A program made the translations under genes and the position numbers. Of a DNA stretch of 64,000 bases, positions 1 to 11,900 are shown one piece after another. The notes below the pieces were generated by a model, which saw nothing but the letters and a program-made list of their open reading frames with translations, had not been told where the DNA came from and made no database searches. Source of the stretch: Agapanthus africanus. Taxonomy: Eukaryota > Streptophyta > Magnoliopsida > Asparagales > Amaryllidaceae. The stretch's first letter is position 1. Each line of letters opens with the position of its first letter. The stretch covers positions 189,675,044 to 189,739,043 of the forward strand of contig CM057344.1 of the NCBI GenBank assembly GCA_030015575.1, given 5' to 3'.

Positions 1-1068
1 TTTGTATCATCGAACGGTTATATAAGATATAGCCGGGTTACCGAATCAAATGTTGATTCGATATATTGATACACTAAATATTAGCCGGTTATATTTGTTA
101 TGACCGGATCATTAAGTCAAGTGTTGATTTAATGATTTAATGTATAATTATATATTTGATATATTACTTTACATTAACTAGTATTTGTTCACTTAAGATT
201 GATTTTCTCACTTGATGTGCACAAGTTGTATATGTGATATATGTTTGTGCACTAGTTTGTATCATGATTGATGATACATGCAAACTTGGGTGTGTGTATG
301 CTTTACACCTTGTTTAGGTTAATGGTTAGGGTGTTATTTATGTTATTTATTTTGTTAAAACTAAATGGTGGCTTTTCTTCATCTTTGCTAGAAGTTTCAT
401 GATACTTCAAGCATCTTTGAAAAGTCTAACCATTTTTGTTTTGTTCTTAAACATAACCATTACCTAAACCCTAGTTTACTCTCTACATGAGTTAACTTAC
501 CCATGGTTGCATTATGATAAGTCTTCACTTGAATTTTCTTTTACACATAATTCATTTTCTATTCTCTTCTTCTTCTTCTTCTTCATGAAGAAGTAAACCT
601 TTTCTAGAAAATTTCAAGTGATGAAATCAAGTGAGAAATCCAATTCTAAAGTGAACCCACTTCCTATTTCTTCATCCTCTACAACTTGCCATGTAGTAGA
701 ATGTGTTATATTCACAAGTTTCATGACCTAGTGAAGATGGAGCTTGAGTTTGAGTCGCCTCGACGTAGATCATCTTCGGCATCGAAGTCAACGACCTAGC
801 CCGCTCATTTCTCCGATGAAACCAACGCTAGAGTCCGGGATCCCGATGATCGCAGCGGAGGGACGTCAACATAGAGCTAAAGAAGTGGAGGACCGGATCT
901 ACAAAGGTTGTAATCCCTTTCACTTGTAGTTAAAGTAGTTAACTTGCATATTTTTCGCCTTACCTCTAGTAACGATCTTGCATTAGGGTTTCTCGGCACA
1001 TGTAAAAATTTGATTTTGGCATGGTTGATACCTTGTGGAACCTCTTGAGTGTGTCTAGGAACCCTACA
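1..1068 (+). mobile_element. 3' part of a copia LTR (C family)
   Basis: This stretch aligns along its length with the last ~1.07 kb of the C copia LTR (about 34920-35989 and 50943-52012), including the shared end GAACCCTACA. The bases after it, ATATA (1069-1073), match the uninterrupted copy of the G LTR at 32049-32053, so they are probably the right target-site duplication. The left end lies before the window. It could be a solo LTR or the 3' LTR of a whole element. It differs more from the two C LTRs than they do from each other, so it is an older insertion. Confidence 0.88.
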
Positions 1069-1916
1069 ATATACACTTGTTATATTGTTATATGCTTTCA
1101 GGATCGCAGGCGGGGACTTCGGGCGCTGCGAAGAAGGGAAAGCGAGTAGTTGGTTTTACTTAGCCAGGATCATTTGTGAGTAGATTTAACATCTACAGGG
1201 GAATCGCCCGCATGGCGTTATGCATCTGGGCTAGATTAATGATATAACTATTAGTTAGATATATACGGATATTGATTGTGCATGTGTACCTTTGTTGCAT
1301 ATCTCATTTCCTATTGTGCATGGACTTAGTATTAATGAGACACAACACCATTATTGACGGTTCATACTTCACGAGCACTAATTGTATGCTACACACACAC
1401 CGTCAATAATTGCCATGACACGCACAACACCTATACATATGTGATACTGTATTTCTTAAGGACATTGAGACATGATCCTTATTTTCCTTGTGTATATGAC
1501 ATATAGCATACCTGTATACCTACATACTTACACATATGTCTTGACATGCTTACATGCTAGTTACCCATATACCTATATGGTATTGTACCATTAAAGATAG
1601 GTATATATACATATGAGATATAGCTACATGTACATCTTGCATACATACTTATAGATATACCTAGAGGGTATTACATTGTTATTGATAGGTAAATACACAT
1701 ATCTTGCTATACCGACATGGTTACGCATACCTGGCTATAGCTACATGTTCACCTTTATTTCATGTTATATGTACTTGGAGAAATTAGTAACCGCATGATA
1801 TATATATTAACTTGTTACAGTTAAATAGTGGTTTTTCCTTTATATGCTCATATTACTATTTCATGTTGCATATCTTATATTCACGGATTTCATATGATGT
1901 TTTACTCCTAAGTGTG

Positions 1917-1926
<10 letters not shown>

Positions 1927-1982
<56 letters not shown>
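1927..1982. repeat. (TA)n microsatellite in G 5' LTR
   Basis: About 28 TA units follow a short TG run. The same place in the G 3' LTR (32892-32919) is a pure GT run, so the array changed independently in each LTR after insertion. Confidence 0.95.
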
Positions 1983-1984
<2 letters not shown>

Positions 1985-2489
1985 TGGAATGGGACGCTGA
2001 TATATATGTACACAAATATAATGATCTATGCAATTATGATTATTAATTCCTGATGTTTTCTGGATTTGAGGACCGTGGTAGTTTCATAGAATTATACATT
2101 ATTTGAAAAATACGATTTCTCTTGATATGATATTTCAGCTTCCACTATGAGATTTCTCGGTTCTGAGCTTATATATTACCCCATGCGAGGAGTGAGTGGG
2201 CCGTGTGCGGGTATATGGTGGAACCCGGTTGGTTCTCCAAGGCAAGAAGATCGACGGTACATGCCGATGAGCCTGGCTAGGGGCGTGTGCCAACCGGTGA
2301 TAGTATCTGGACTCGACGGATATCGGGGGGATACCGATCGAGGTTATGTACGCACATGCCTTATAGATTTCGGGTGGTGCTTACCCAAGTTCCAAAGGAT
2401 GTACGTACATGACGTAGGAGGTCCATTCCCAGGTGACGGCGCCTCAGAGATGAGTATTTTATGTCGATGCTAGAAACTTGTTTCATGAT

Positions 2490-2645
2490 GTTTTTGGGTG
2501 TCAATGTTGGACACTCAGGTTATATGAAACTTACTCAATATTGGATACTGGTTATATGAGATTTACTTGATATGGGACACTCAGGATATATGAGATTTAC
2601 TTGATATTGGACATTCAAGATATATGAGACTTACAGGATATGAGG
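2490..2645. repeat. Degenerate ~35-bp tandem units in G LTR
   Basis: Four imperfect copies of a unit containing GATATTGGACACTCAGG and ATATGAGATTTAC. The first copy carries a perfect GTGTC-N7-GACAC hairpin (2498-2514). The same hairpin is expanded to six copies in the related LTR fragment at 53536-53788. Confidence 0.75.
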
Positions 2646-3559
2646 GCCAATTTGAGGGCTGATTTGAGGAAATTTGAGATTTAGATTGTCTTGATGGACT
2701 TTAGTCCTGCCACGAGGTCAGAATTCCCTGAGGATAACATGTTTTATTCCATACTCCTCGTTTATTTGATATGCATTGTTTCATGTATTAATTGTACCTG
2801 ATAGAGTACCTTTCATAACTATTGCATATACATACTACCATTTTATTGCTATCAGCTTGCATGAGTTAGATTCACTTTGAACGTGCATACTTGCGATTAC
2901 CTGCATATATTATTTACTAATCACGAGTTGGCAATTCACCCCCGTTGTGCCACAGGGTTTGCAGGTTGTTCTTCAGAGTAGTCGAAGCAGGGCTTCTACC
3001 TATCATATCATCTTTTGCAGCGGATACCGCTTCGGCTGACTGCGTGCAGTTTTGCAATAGGTGGGTTTTGCGGTTATCCGATGATGCTCTTTGTATATCT
3101 TTGTACCATGTACTCTCCATCTACCAGTTTCATGTATAACTGAGAGACGTGATGTGAGGACGATATTGTGTATTTTGGTGACTCGGATGTCTTTTATGCA
3201 GTTTTACTTATATCGTCTTTTATTTCTTCGCTACGGCATCGTATATCTGTTGTGGTGGTTGTTTCCGCCTTTGGGCGTGGATTTTTCTCCCATTGGGGAT
3301 GCTTTACTTATATTTATATTGTACCCATTTTTTGGGTTAGTTTTTACAAAGGAGGTGCTGCCAAAATTTTTAAGAAACTAAAATTGGACTTTAAAGAATT
3401 TGTACTCGAAATTTTCAAAAGTTTTAACAATGTTCTTATCACTTACAACTTTTGATGGTTTAGATTGCTGGGTTTTCGGCTTACTTAAATTGCGTTACGC
3501 CTGTAAACGTTGCGTAGTTTAAGGGCCGTCACGTGCCAAATTTCGGGTCGTGACAAAGT

Positions 3560-3571
3560 TGGTATCAAAGC
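3560..3571 (+). other. G primer-binding site (initiator Met-tRNA type)
   Basis: TGGTATCAAAGC lies 4 bases after the LTR end. It differs by one base from the usual TGGTATCAGAGC, which pairs with the 3' end of initiator Met-tRNA. The following leader (3572-3789) aligns with the leader of element L read on the minus strand. Confidence 0.85.
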
Positions 3572-3789
3572 GCTAGGTTTTACCTTTCGGAGTGTAGGAT
3601 GACCTTGGTATGATGGAGTAGGTAGCTTAAGCAGAGTGACGTAGCGTGTGTATGTTCGCGGCATACTTACGACACAGTACTCCTCCTAAAGTGACCTAAG
3701 TACAAATTGCTTGAAATTCCTTCCTTGACGATACATCCTTGTGATTCGATTTCCGTGTTCTTATCGAATCTATTTTCATTTATAGCCTT

Positions 3790-4158
3790 ATGCCGCCGAT
3801 GACTAGGAGGACTCAGAGAGGTGCAGCGAGAACCGAGGTCAGAGTTGACTCGTTTGGGATGAGGACTGACCAAGACGGTACGCCCGTTGCACAAGAGCGG
3901 ATATATCCGCCTTCGACAGATCATCTCACTAGGCTTGTGGCAGATATGCAGGACTTGCGCTAGACGATGAGGTCATTGGTTGAGGCCATTCGAGCGCAGC
4001 GACAAGTGATTGCTACCCCTGTTACCCAGTTTTTCCTTACGATCAACACACAGCATAGTGTTACGTATACAGCACCAGTGGATGCAGCCCTAGTTGACGA
4101 GGCACATCTTCCCGAGACTTTAGAAGTTCCGAGACCGAGGAGGACTCGTGTAGGTATA
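3790..4158 (+). pseudogene. gag: G gag, N-terminal remnant
   Basis: Begins with MPPMTRRTQRGAARTEV and runs 57 codons to an in-frame TAG at 3961. The same frame then continues (MRSLVEAIRAQRQV...) up to the insertion point of A at 4158. The proline/arginine-rich start followed by a helical stretch resembles the N-terminus of chromovirus Gag, but no recognisable Gag core domain is present. The protein would coat the RNA in virus-like particles. Coding resumes after A at 27644 with only the zinc-knuckle end, so about 200 residues of Gag are absent. Because the duplication around A is perfect, that loss probably predates A. The start is chosen because it is the first ATG after the leader and opens the longest frame. 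Confidence 0.65.
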
Positions 4159-5992
4159 TGATTAGTCGAAAATATTGCATATTTCAGCCGGAAATTTCCT
4201 CATCATTTGCATTCATTTAGAAGTGTACGGTATTCATATTTCACATATTAGCAAAACTGTCGCAAAATACCAGATTACATGTATTAGACCTTAAAACCGG
4301 CATTTCTAGGGAAATTGACTGCATTTCATGGCATGGCATTATTTCTATATTTTGCAACCCGTGTTTTGAAGTCTGTGCAGGAAAATGAGAAGCTCGCTCA
4401 AATTTATACCGCTCAAATATTACGCCAATTCAATGACTTCAGATCTGGTATCAATACAAAAGGGCAAATACAATTCAACACATCAGATTAAGCTTAAAAT
4501 GGCATCTCAAGACCACAGAAGAAGGCCCAAAGCCCAAGCCCTACAAAGTGCCGCGAATCCGCGGCAGGAGCCTGCTTGCGCCGCGGATCCGCGGTGGGTC
4601 CAAGGAGTTACCTCCTCAAATTAAGTGCATTATCTCTCTCTCAGGGTCAACACTACATCAAGACATGACAAATTCCAGAATGCTCCAGGGGTTTCTGCCA
4701 GATCAGCAAACTAGGGTTTCCAAGCTTAATTAATCCTAGCTTAAAGCCTAAGCTAGCTCCTAACAAACTACCTTCTAGAAGACTCAACAAACTTTTGGAG
4801 GGAACTACAATTTCAAACCTAGACCTAGGGTTTGGGTGATCTATAAATAAGACCCTAGGCTCACTTGTAAATCATCTTGGAATGTATAATTCATTTTGAG
4901 CCTCCATTTTAGTTTTTAGCCAATCTCTTTCTTCATCTTTTCTTCACACAAATCTAGTGAGAGGATTTGTGTGAAACCCTAACCCTAATTCCAATCAAAA
5001 GCCAAGATTCCGAGTACCCCATCAAGCGAGAAGCCCTACAACCTTTATGAGCGGAGCCGATCTTCAACGGAACAAGCGGTCCGAGCCGATCCACGACTCA
5101 CGGAGAAAAAAGCGACGCCCGATTAACAATTTAGATTCTTCCTCTTATAGTTTTTGAGCGTCTGTAATCAAATTTGTTGAGATAAATAAAGGTGAAATTT
5201 TTTTATCTTGTTTACTATAAATTCTCGCATCATGATATCTTTACAATTCTTGAATACTTTCTGTGTGGTGATGTGTGAATAAAACTCCGCTCGTCGAGGA
5301 GTCGAGACGGTCAATAGAATGATGATGTAACATAGCTTTAATCGATTCTTGAGTCCTACGAGTTTTGTAAACCCTAGCAAGTTCAAGAACCGACGACCCA
5401 ATTCATTGCGATGCTTTCTTGATTGATATCGCTCGAGATTGGGGAGTTACGATCGTTTCTTGAATTTGGTAGAGGCTAGAAAAGGAATGATATCGACGAA
5501 AGAACAAGGGTTAAAAGATGAAACCCTAGTTTCACGAAGAAGCCCTAACACTCGTCGATCATCATCGATCTAGTATCAAATCTTCGAAGGACAAGAACAC
5601 GATATCTTGAGATTACATCACGTCTATAGATCCGATTGATTCCTACGAGCCACATTTAGATTCTTGACAGTTGATTGGAAATATCATCGAAACCCCGATT
5701 CTTGATTGTTTATCATATTCTTGATTCTTGAATAGAATAGTGACACTTGAAATTGATAATTCTTGAATCATGTTTTCTTTTATCTGCGCTTAACTTTTCA
5801 ATTCAAGCATATCAAAATACAAACGAATCGTGCAATCCCTGTGGACGATCCGCACTCACTCATGAACTACAGCTGAAACCGTAGTTTGATTGCGGTCAAA
5901 ATATTTTTTTGGTTGTGAAAGTTCTTTATAAATTTTCTGAATACCGATACAAAGATACATTGAACTACACATCAAGAATTCAGTTACAATCA
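4159..5992 (+). repeat. A 5' LTR
   Basis: 1834 bp, the same length as 25805-27638 and about 98.7% identical by eye. It begins TGATTAGTCG and ends GTTACAATCA. It contains two GC-rich palindromes (4550-4565 and 4581-4594) upstream of a TATAAATA box (4842-4849), and a short CCCTAA run near 4980. Several conspicuous ATTCTTGA repeats lie in the U5 half. Confidence 0.95.
4842..4849 (+). promoter_or_regulatory. Candidate TATA box of A 5' LTR
   Basis: TATAAATA in a GGGTGATC-TATAAATA-AGACCC context, about 250 bp after a pair of CpG-rich palindromes. The copy in the 3' LTR is at 26488-26495. Transcription would start roughly 30 bp downstream. This is inferred from consensus only. Confidence 0.6.
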
Positions 5993-5995
5993 AAA

Positions 5996-6013
5996 TGGCG
6001 CCGTTGCCGGGGA
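5996..6013 (+). other. A primer-binding site (Asp-tRNA type)
   Basis: TGGCGCCGTTGCCGGGGA lies 3 bases after the 5' LTR. It is the well-known plant Athila/Tat-type site complementary to the 3' end of Asp-tRNA. Element E has the identical site at 44110-44127. Confidence 0.92.
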
Positions 6014-7101
6014 TTACGCGCTAATTCGTTTCATATTATAGTTTGAATTGAAAGAATTATTCCATTGTTATTTTAAGATCAAAATTCGTGCAAACCCTAA
6101 ACGATTTGTTGTGGTTCATTGCAAGGAAATTCGGAGCTGTTTGGAAATTGAAGAAAATTTTTGGAATATACCAGAGAGCTGAGGGAGTCTACAGAAGCTC
6201 CCTGAAAAATTTTGGTAGGGTGATCTCATCAGAAGACCGCGGAAGGGCGGCAATAAGCCCCTATTGTAGCGGAACCGCGGAAGGCTTGGGGGATCTCTGT
6301 ACAAAATTTCTCCAGGTACTTTCTTACCTTCTCGTCTCTCCTCTTTTTAGCTCCAACTAACAGTTTGTGCAGGATTCTTTGTAAATAATCACAGCGCCGC
6401 AAAAGCAAATTAAAATTTGTGCGTGATTTTGTTTCTTGGTTGTTTGCATTCTAATACGGAAATTAAGGGGCACGGCCAAATCCAAATTAGGTGGGGATTT
6501 CATTACCCTTCCTAGGCCCCGAAAATCATAAAACTTGCATCCGCATTGACCCACATTAACTAAAAGAAATCTAGAGAAGACTCTAAGGACTGTCGCGCTC
6601 AATTAGGACAAGAGAAGGCCGTGGGTAATTCATTGCTTATCCGCGTTTTCTTGTGGTGCCTAAGGCGAGTGTGTCTAAGGCTAGTGGTTTTTAATTAGGC
6701 CCACTACTTACGTAGTGGAGTACCTTCCCACTTACCTGGCACTTATCCGGCCACAGGGAGACAAAGAGGCAGTGGAGGATTCTATCCTGCGACTTGTCTT
6801 TTGGCAGTTAGGAGCGGTCTAGAGCCGGACCTAGGTGACCACTAGATTCTAGGGTTTGTGTGCTGCATTTGTTTTGTCGCATAATTTTTTCAAAAATCCG
6901 TCCCTTTTTCAAAGCAAAAACCGCATTCACTTCATTTACCCCTAATTATAAGTCAACGCTGCCACTTGTACTAACCCTTTTTAGTGCAAGATAGGCTGGA
7001 CACGGGATTCTAGTTCCCGTTTAGTCCGCGTACCCTTTATCGACTCCGAAGTCGATATTGCTCCATTTACCTTACCTTTACCCACTACCACACCCACACC
7101 G
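6014..7101 (+). other. A leader between primer site and gag
   Basis: About 1.1 kb without a credible gene. It includes GC-rich CCGCGGAA repeats near 6236-6285. A conserved module at about 6670-6750 has GTGTCTA, TTAATTAGG, a perfect 7-bp hairpin CCACTAC-TTAC-GTAGTGG (6701-6718), then ACCTTCCC and CACTTACCTGGC. The same order of elements recurs in the leaders of E (44819-44930) and of the copia copies C and C2. Confidence 0.7.
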
Positions 7102-8529
7102 ATGGATCCGAATCCATCGAACTTCTTTAACCCTAATCTGCCGCCGTCCGTTGGTGCGCAGAATCCACCCCGCATCTCTCTCCAGGAGAGGTGCTACCCT
7201 ATTCGAGGTCCTCTTTCGACCTGCTTATCCACACCACCAGCCAACGGGGATAACTTTGAGATTAAGCCCCAGTATATCAATCTTTTTCCCAAATTCCACG
7301 GACTCCAGACTGAGGACGCTTACGTATTCATTACCAAATTTGAAAACGTATGCGCAATGATGGGTACGTCACAACTTTCAGTGGATGCAATGCGTCTACG
7401 ACTTCTTCCATTTACATTGTGCGATATAGCCGAGAAGTGGCTATATAACACTACCGCACACTCTATCACGAATTGGGAAGAATTCGTCGCTGCATTCCTT
7501 AAAAAAATTTACCCAATACAAAAGACAGCTCGAATCCGTAGCGAACTGAATCAATTAGCCCAGCTCCCTACTGAACCATTTTCTAAATGCTTTGAACGTT
7601 TCAAGGATCTATTGGTTCAGTGTCCTCATCACGGCATCCCGAGATGGGAGCTTTGCCGAATCATTTATGAGGGCATTAATCCAAACACTAAACAGAGCCT
7701 TGAAAACATGTGTCAAGGTACTTTTATGACCAAAGATGATGGGGAAGCTTGGAAGTATTTAGAAGAGTTCGCTGAAAAATCACTACAGTGGGAGAGTGGA
7801 ACCCAACCATTGAATAGGGGTGGCGTACACCAAATAGATGTGTCCATAGGTGTTCGAGCTGAAATGGCAGCAATGCAAAAGAAGCTCGACGCTATGGAAC
7901 ACAAATTTGCAGCAGCCTCCCTAAACCCAGTGTCGCTCCCCAAAACTGTTTGTGGGTGCTGTTCTGATCCGTCTCATTTAACGGAAGAATGTCCATTAAA
8001 CTCTGCGTTTCAAGGTCACGAGCATTCTAATGCCGCATTTCAAAGACCTCGAAACGATCCTTATCCTTCCACGTACAATCAGGGTTGGAGGAATCACCCG
8101 AATTTCGCTTGGAACCAAAACCAATCTCAAAACACGGTTCCAAACACGAATAATTTTCAAAGGGCTCTTCCTCCACCACAACAGCAACCCCTTCAACTCA
8201 CTCAGCACCCCTATCAGTCACAAAACTTCCAAAATCAGGTCAACACTTCTACACAGTCTAATCCTATACAGTCCTGTTCTGACGAATTCTCTCAATTCAC
8301 TCAAACCATGAAATCACTTTTGTCAAATTTCATAGAGGTTTCGGCTGAGGTTAGATCTTCCGTCGGTGAGATAAAGAAAAACTCAGCGTCACAAGCTGAG
8401 AGTATCAGAACGATGGAAGCTGAAATCGCACGACTTAAAGCCGAACTGAGTGCGAGAGAAAAAGGGAAACTTCCCTCTCAACCCCTACAGAATCCTGGGC
8501 ATTACAACGTGAATGCCATCACAACGTGA
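7102..8529 (+). CDS. gag: A Gag polyprotein (intact frame cut short by a 17-bp duplication)
   Basis: 475 codons. Gag packages element RNA into cytoplasmic virus-like particles. Residues of roughly 50-230 form the retrotransposon Gag capsid domain (INLFPKFHGLQTEDAYVFI, LRLLPFTLCDIAEKWLY, FLKKIYP, RFKDLLVQCPHHG). A CCHC zinc knuckle follows with C284, C287, H292 and C297 (CGCCSDPSHLTEEC). Then comes a Gln/Asn/Pro-rich linker, and residues about 405-460 are predicted coiled coil. The stop at 8527 is caused by a tandem copy of a 17-base unit (8511-8527 region, GTGAATGCCATCACAAC), which shifts the frame just before the conserved NAIT-LRSG motif; coding continues in another frame at 8526. The start chosen is the first ATG after the leader in this frame. 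Confidence 0.88.
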   Translation: MDPNPSNFFNPNLPPSVGAQNPPRISLQERCYPIRGPLSTCLSTPPANGDNFEIKPQYINLFPKFHGLQTEDAYVFITKFENVCAMMGTSQLSVDAMRLRLLPFTLCDIAEKWLYNTTAHSITNWEEFVAAFLKKIYPIQKTARIRSELNQLAQLPTEPFSKCFERFKDLLVQCPHHGIPRWELCRIIYEGINPNTKQSLENMCQGTFMTKDDGEAWKYLEEFAEKSLQWESGTQPLNRGGVHQIDVSIGVRAEMAAMQKKLDAMEHKFAAASLNPVSLPKTVCGCCSDPSHLTEECPLNSAFQGHEHSNAAFQRPRNDPYPSTYNQGWRNHPNFAWNQNQSQNTVPNTNNFQRALPPPQQQPLQLTQHPYQSQNFQNQVNTSTQSNPIQSCSDEFSQFTQTMKSLLSNFIEVSAEVRSSVGEIKKNSASQAESIRTMEAEIARLKAELSAREKGKLPSQPLQNPGHYNVNAITT

Positions 8530-8906
8530 ATGCCATCACAACGTTGAGATCGGGAAGAGTGCTGAACAATCATGTCGGGGAAGGTATTGATGATACTGAA
8601 AATCATATCAACACCCCGGCTGAGACCTTTCCACACACACACACTTCTCCTTCTGATCCTTCTTCTTCTACCACACCATCTTCTCGAGAGCCTATTCTCC
8701 ATTTCCCATTAAGCTCGACACCTTAGTATAGCCCTTCTAGTTCTCCACAGATGGTCCCCACACCTCTTTTGGGACCGCGTCTACCCCCTCTTCCTTCTCC
8801 TGTGATGGACCCTGCGCTTATTGCAAAAGCTCCTTACCCGAATCGGTTAAGGGGTAATAGAACGAGTCCTCATATGGAGAAAATAATGGAAATGTTCAAA
8901 CAGGTT
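8526..8906 (+). pseudogene. A gag-protease linker, shifted frame, cut by L
   Basis: Continues the gag reading after the 17-bp duplication: NAITTLRSGRVL, then a Ser/Thr/Pro-rich stretch with a TAG at 8724, then RLRGNRTSPHMEKIMEMF up to the L insertion. The frame (position 8526, multiple of three) is the same frame used by protease and the rest of pol after L at 20598, which shows that gag and pol were once a single continuous polyprotein. The function is a linker and precursor segment before protease. The in-frame TAG is an added disabling mutation. No separate gene is implied. Confidence 0.8.
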
Positions 8907-11900
8907 TGTCATGTCCCGAAAGTACGGAATATGACCGGCACTTAAACTACGAACGTCTCGAGGCGTACGTAATCTAAGTAAGCCGAAAACCCAGAAATCC
9001 AAACCAAGAAAAGTAAGAGAGTGAAGGAAAACCAATTTAAAATGAGTAGTTTCAATAGCATAAGCCGAATTATGCGGTTTTTAAAACATCAAAAATTTAC
9101 TGAAAATTTCGGCAGAGTCTCCTTTGTAAATACTGGCCCCCAAATGGGATACAACATGAATAGTATACGAAATCAATAAAAAGGCATCCCCAAGCGGGAG
9201 CTAGCTCTTCGTCAATCGACGGTCACAACCACACAAGCAATATAATATACAACGCCAAGGGCGAGGATCAAAATTCAAAAGGAAACTCAAAACCACAAGA
9301 AAACCACAGAAATACAACGCGCGACTCTAAGGTCGAAAGAATAAACATCATTGGTCTCTATCTCAAATAAATACATGTTTGGTTGATGGAATTTACTAGA
9401 TACAACGGCATAATATTATACAAGGTAATGTGATGGGTACGATAAAAGAAAAACCCACCTACTAGCAAGTCACCCGAATGAAACTGAGCCCGCAAAGCCG
9501 TAATTAAACATGTACGGCAAAACCTGCAAGAAACTGGGGCACAACGGGGGTGAGTTGCCAACTCGTGAATAGAAAAATATCTACGCACAGAAATCGCATA
9601 AATAACGCAATCCTAGGTCAATGATCATAATATATCCTCAAAAAAATGTATATAACATGCAGCCTATAACAATGGCTAGGGTAAATATCTAACCCGAGTG
9701 TAAACTCATGTGCCCGTGTCAGTGCCTCAGATAGCAATATATCATATGAATGAGGCATGCATGCATGAAAACAGAATACATGTAAATGAAGAAACTGTTT
9801 TCATAAATTAGTGAGATTTCCTTCGTATTTTTAAACTGAGGTATCATAAATGAAATCAGTATCCACAGTGTCTAGCATCGACACAAAACATAAATCTCAC
9901 TGTCTCGAAATATCAATGTCTCAATCTCAGTATCTAGAGCGCCGTCAGTCCAGACCGGCCCCTACCATCCATCTCAAGACCACGACGGTATCCTCCGGAT
10001 ATCCGACGCGTCGGGTAAAATCACCGGTCGGTAGTGCTCCCCTGCCGGGCTCAACGTCAACACCACATTCCTCTTGCCCCGAGGTACCGCACCGGGCCCA
10101 CCATGTACCCGAAACGGTTCCTCCACTCCTCGAATCGGGTCTCGAAATCCATCAGCAAACTCATGGTGGACGACTCATACATCATAGGAAAACCGCACTT
10201 TTTATTTTAAAAGAGAGAAAATGTTTATTTATGTTTTTGCGGTTTTCCTCCAAATCCAGAAAATCTCATGGAAATCCGAATCCAAACCTCAATAACACGT
10301 AAAATATTGAATATATGCATGAGAATCCATGAATGCGGCATAACAATGAATAACAGTATGCATGAAGTAGCAGGTAATAACAACAATGTCTAAACTAACA
10401 TATAAGGCAAGTACGCTATGTCAAGCAATAATATTTTCTAAGGTGTACGTGACATGGCAATTACCGATGAAGATGTGTGTGAGCCGGCAAGTAAGTGTAC
10501 GTGGTACATACGCATCATCGGTAATGGTGCTGGTGTCCTAACAGCATGGTATCAATAATAGAGTATGAAACATAATATAAGCATGCGATGCGAAGCGAAC
10601 CACAATAATGAGCGGGAGCTGAATACTAGATGCAACTATAACTAATCTGCACTAATCTAATATAAGTCCTACAAATGGTGCCTTTTGAAATAACACGAAT
10701 CATGGGGTTTTGAAAGTAGGGGCTACGGTGTTTTTATGAAAAAAATACGTCTTTTGAAATATCCGTAGGATCCCTTTGGCTGTCTTTTAAAATACCCACG
10801 ATTCGTTAGTTTTTGAAATAGGTAAGAATCGAATCTAATCTAACAACTAAACTAAACTAAAGGGCTAAGCTAACAGGCTGGACTACAGGTAAGGAAACCG
10901 CCTAACATCTGAGTCGATACATATACATACCTGTATATATATTAGTCGATGATCCCGCCTCAATAGTATTATATCCGATACCATATCTATAATCAGATAT
11001 CCCAAGTCAAGAGTGCGGATCAATCATCAAGATACAGCTCGTACGTAAATCCGTCGTACGGCATCCCCAATTCTGGGTACGGGTCAATATCACATTCATC
11101 ATACTATTCATCTGGTATCCTTTTATCAAATATCATGATCGGGGTACTGATCTACGTCTAGTACAATACTGATACCGCCTAAGTATGCATGCACGTGTGT
11201 GAAACCCTACGTCAAGGACCCGCTACAACGTCATGTCGTATCTCGAATACGAACCCTACTATATCACCGATCTCACGGCCTCAAATCAAATCTCATCGAC
11301 TCAGCTCAATCCCAAGTATCATCCTCAACTCCGTATGCGAACACATAGTCCCATACCCATGTGAACCCATAACTATAAAGAATTCCATGAGCACATATCA
11401 ATAGGAATGTATGCAAGTATGTATGTGTGTATGTGTAGTGCAACACTACCCTAGGGTTCGCAACACTAAAGTACTCCAACACACCAATATCCATCCTAAG
11501 CATCGTTATTAATCCCAAATAACATATAATAACTGTTGGTGTGTATACGCATCCGTATACACCACCACGGACTGCGGGGGTGCTATACGCCATCCACCCG
11601 ACTTCTCCCCGTAGATATAAATCTACTCACCTGGTCCTCGCTAGCCGGTGCCGACGTCGCTATGCGCTTGGTTGTCGTCTCGAAGTTCACATGGGGTACC
11701 TACATATCATAACGCATCGTGTTGTATTAAAATCCGACTCATGACCAAAACGACACGTGAATCCCACATAGGTCAAAACCTATGGTTGCTCTCTCTCAAA
11801 TCAACCCAAAACCCTCGACATCGGCGTACAAATGCCGAGTGATCGAGAAAAACTCAACGTATAAATCGTAGTTCCCAGAACTCACTAATTATAATGTAAA

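Larger units (their letters stand above)
1069..3555 (+). repeat. G 5' LTR, distal part
   Basis: Collinear with 32049-33779 plus 52013-52737 (the G 3' LTR) and, from about 1340, with the LTR fragment 52738-54717. It ends in GTGACA directly before the primer site. It contains a conserved stem-loop (1351-1360 with 1400-1409), the GTGAGTAGAT hairpin block (about 1171-1215), a 1.56-1.76 kb stretch with inverted TATACCTAT/ATAGGTATA arms, and short tandem units near 2500-2640. I find no coding capacity beyond short chance frames. Confidence 0.88.

Noticed and set aside
4970-4995. Telomere repeat (CCCTAA) array
   Set aside because: Only two to three units occur, inside the A LTR and repeated in its partner LTR. 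AAACCCTAA is common in plant promoters and LTRs.
5996-6013. Part of a tRNA gene
   Set aside because: Only the 18-base complement of the tRNA 3' end is present directly after an LTR. It is a primer site, not a tRNA gene; the same holds for 3560, 16117, 35991 and 44110.
9850-10302. 150-codon frame found in both L LTRs (also 17076-17528)
   Set aside because: It is conserved only because the LTRs are recent duplicates. It has low-complexity Ser/Pro/His text and no domain, and it lies opposite to the transcribed strand of L.
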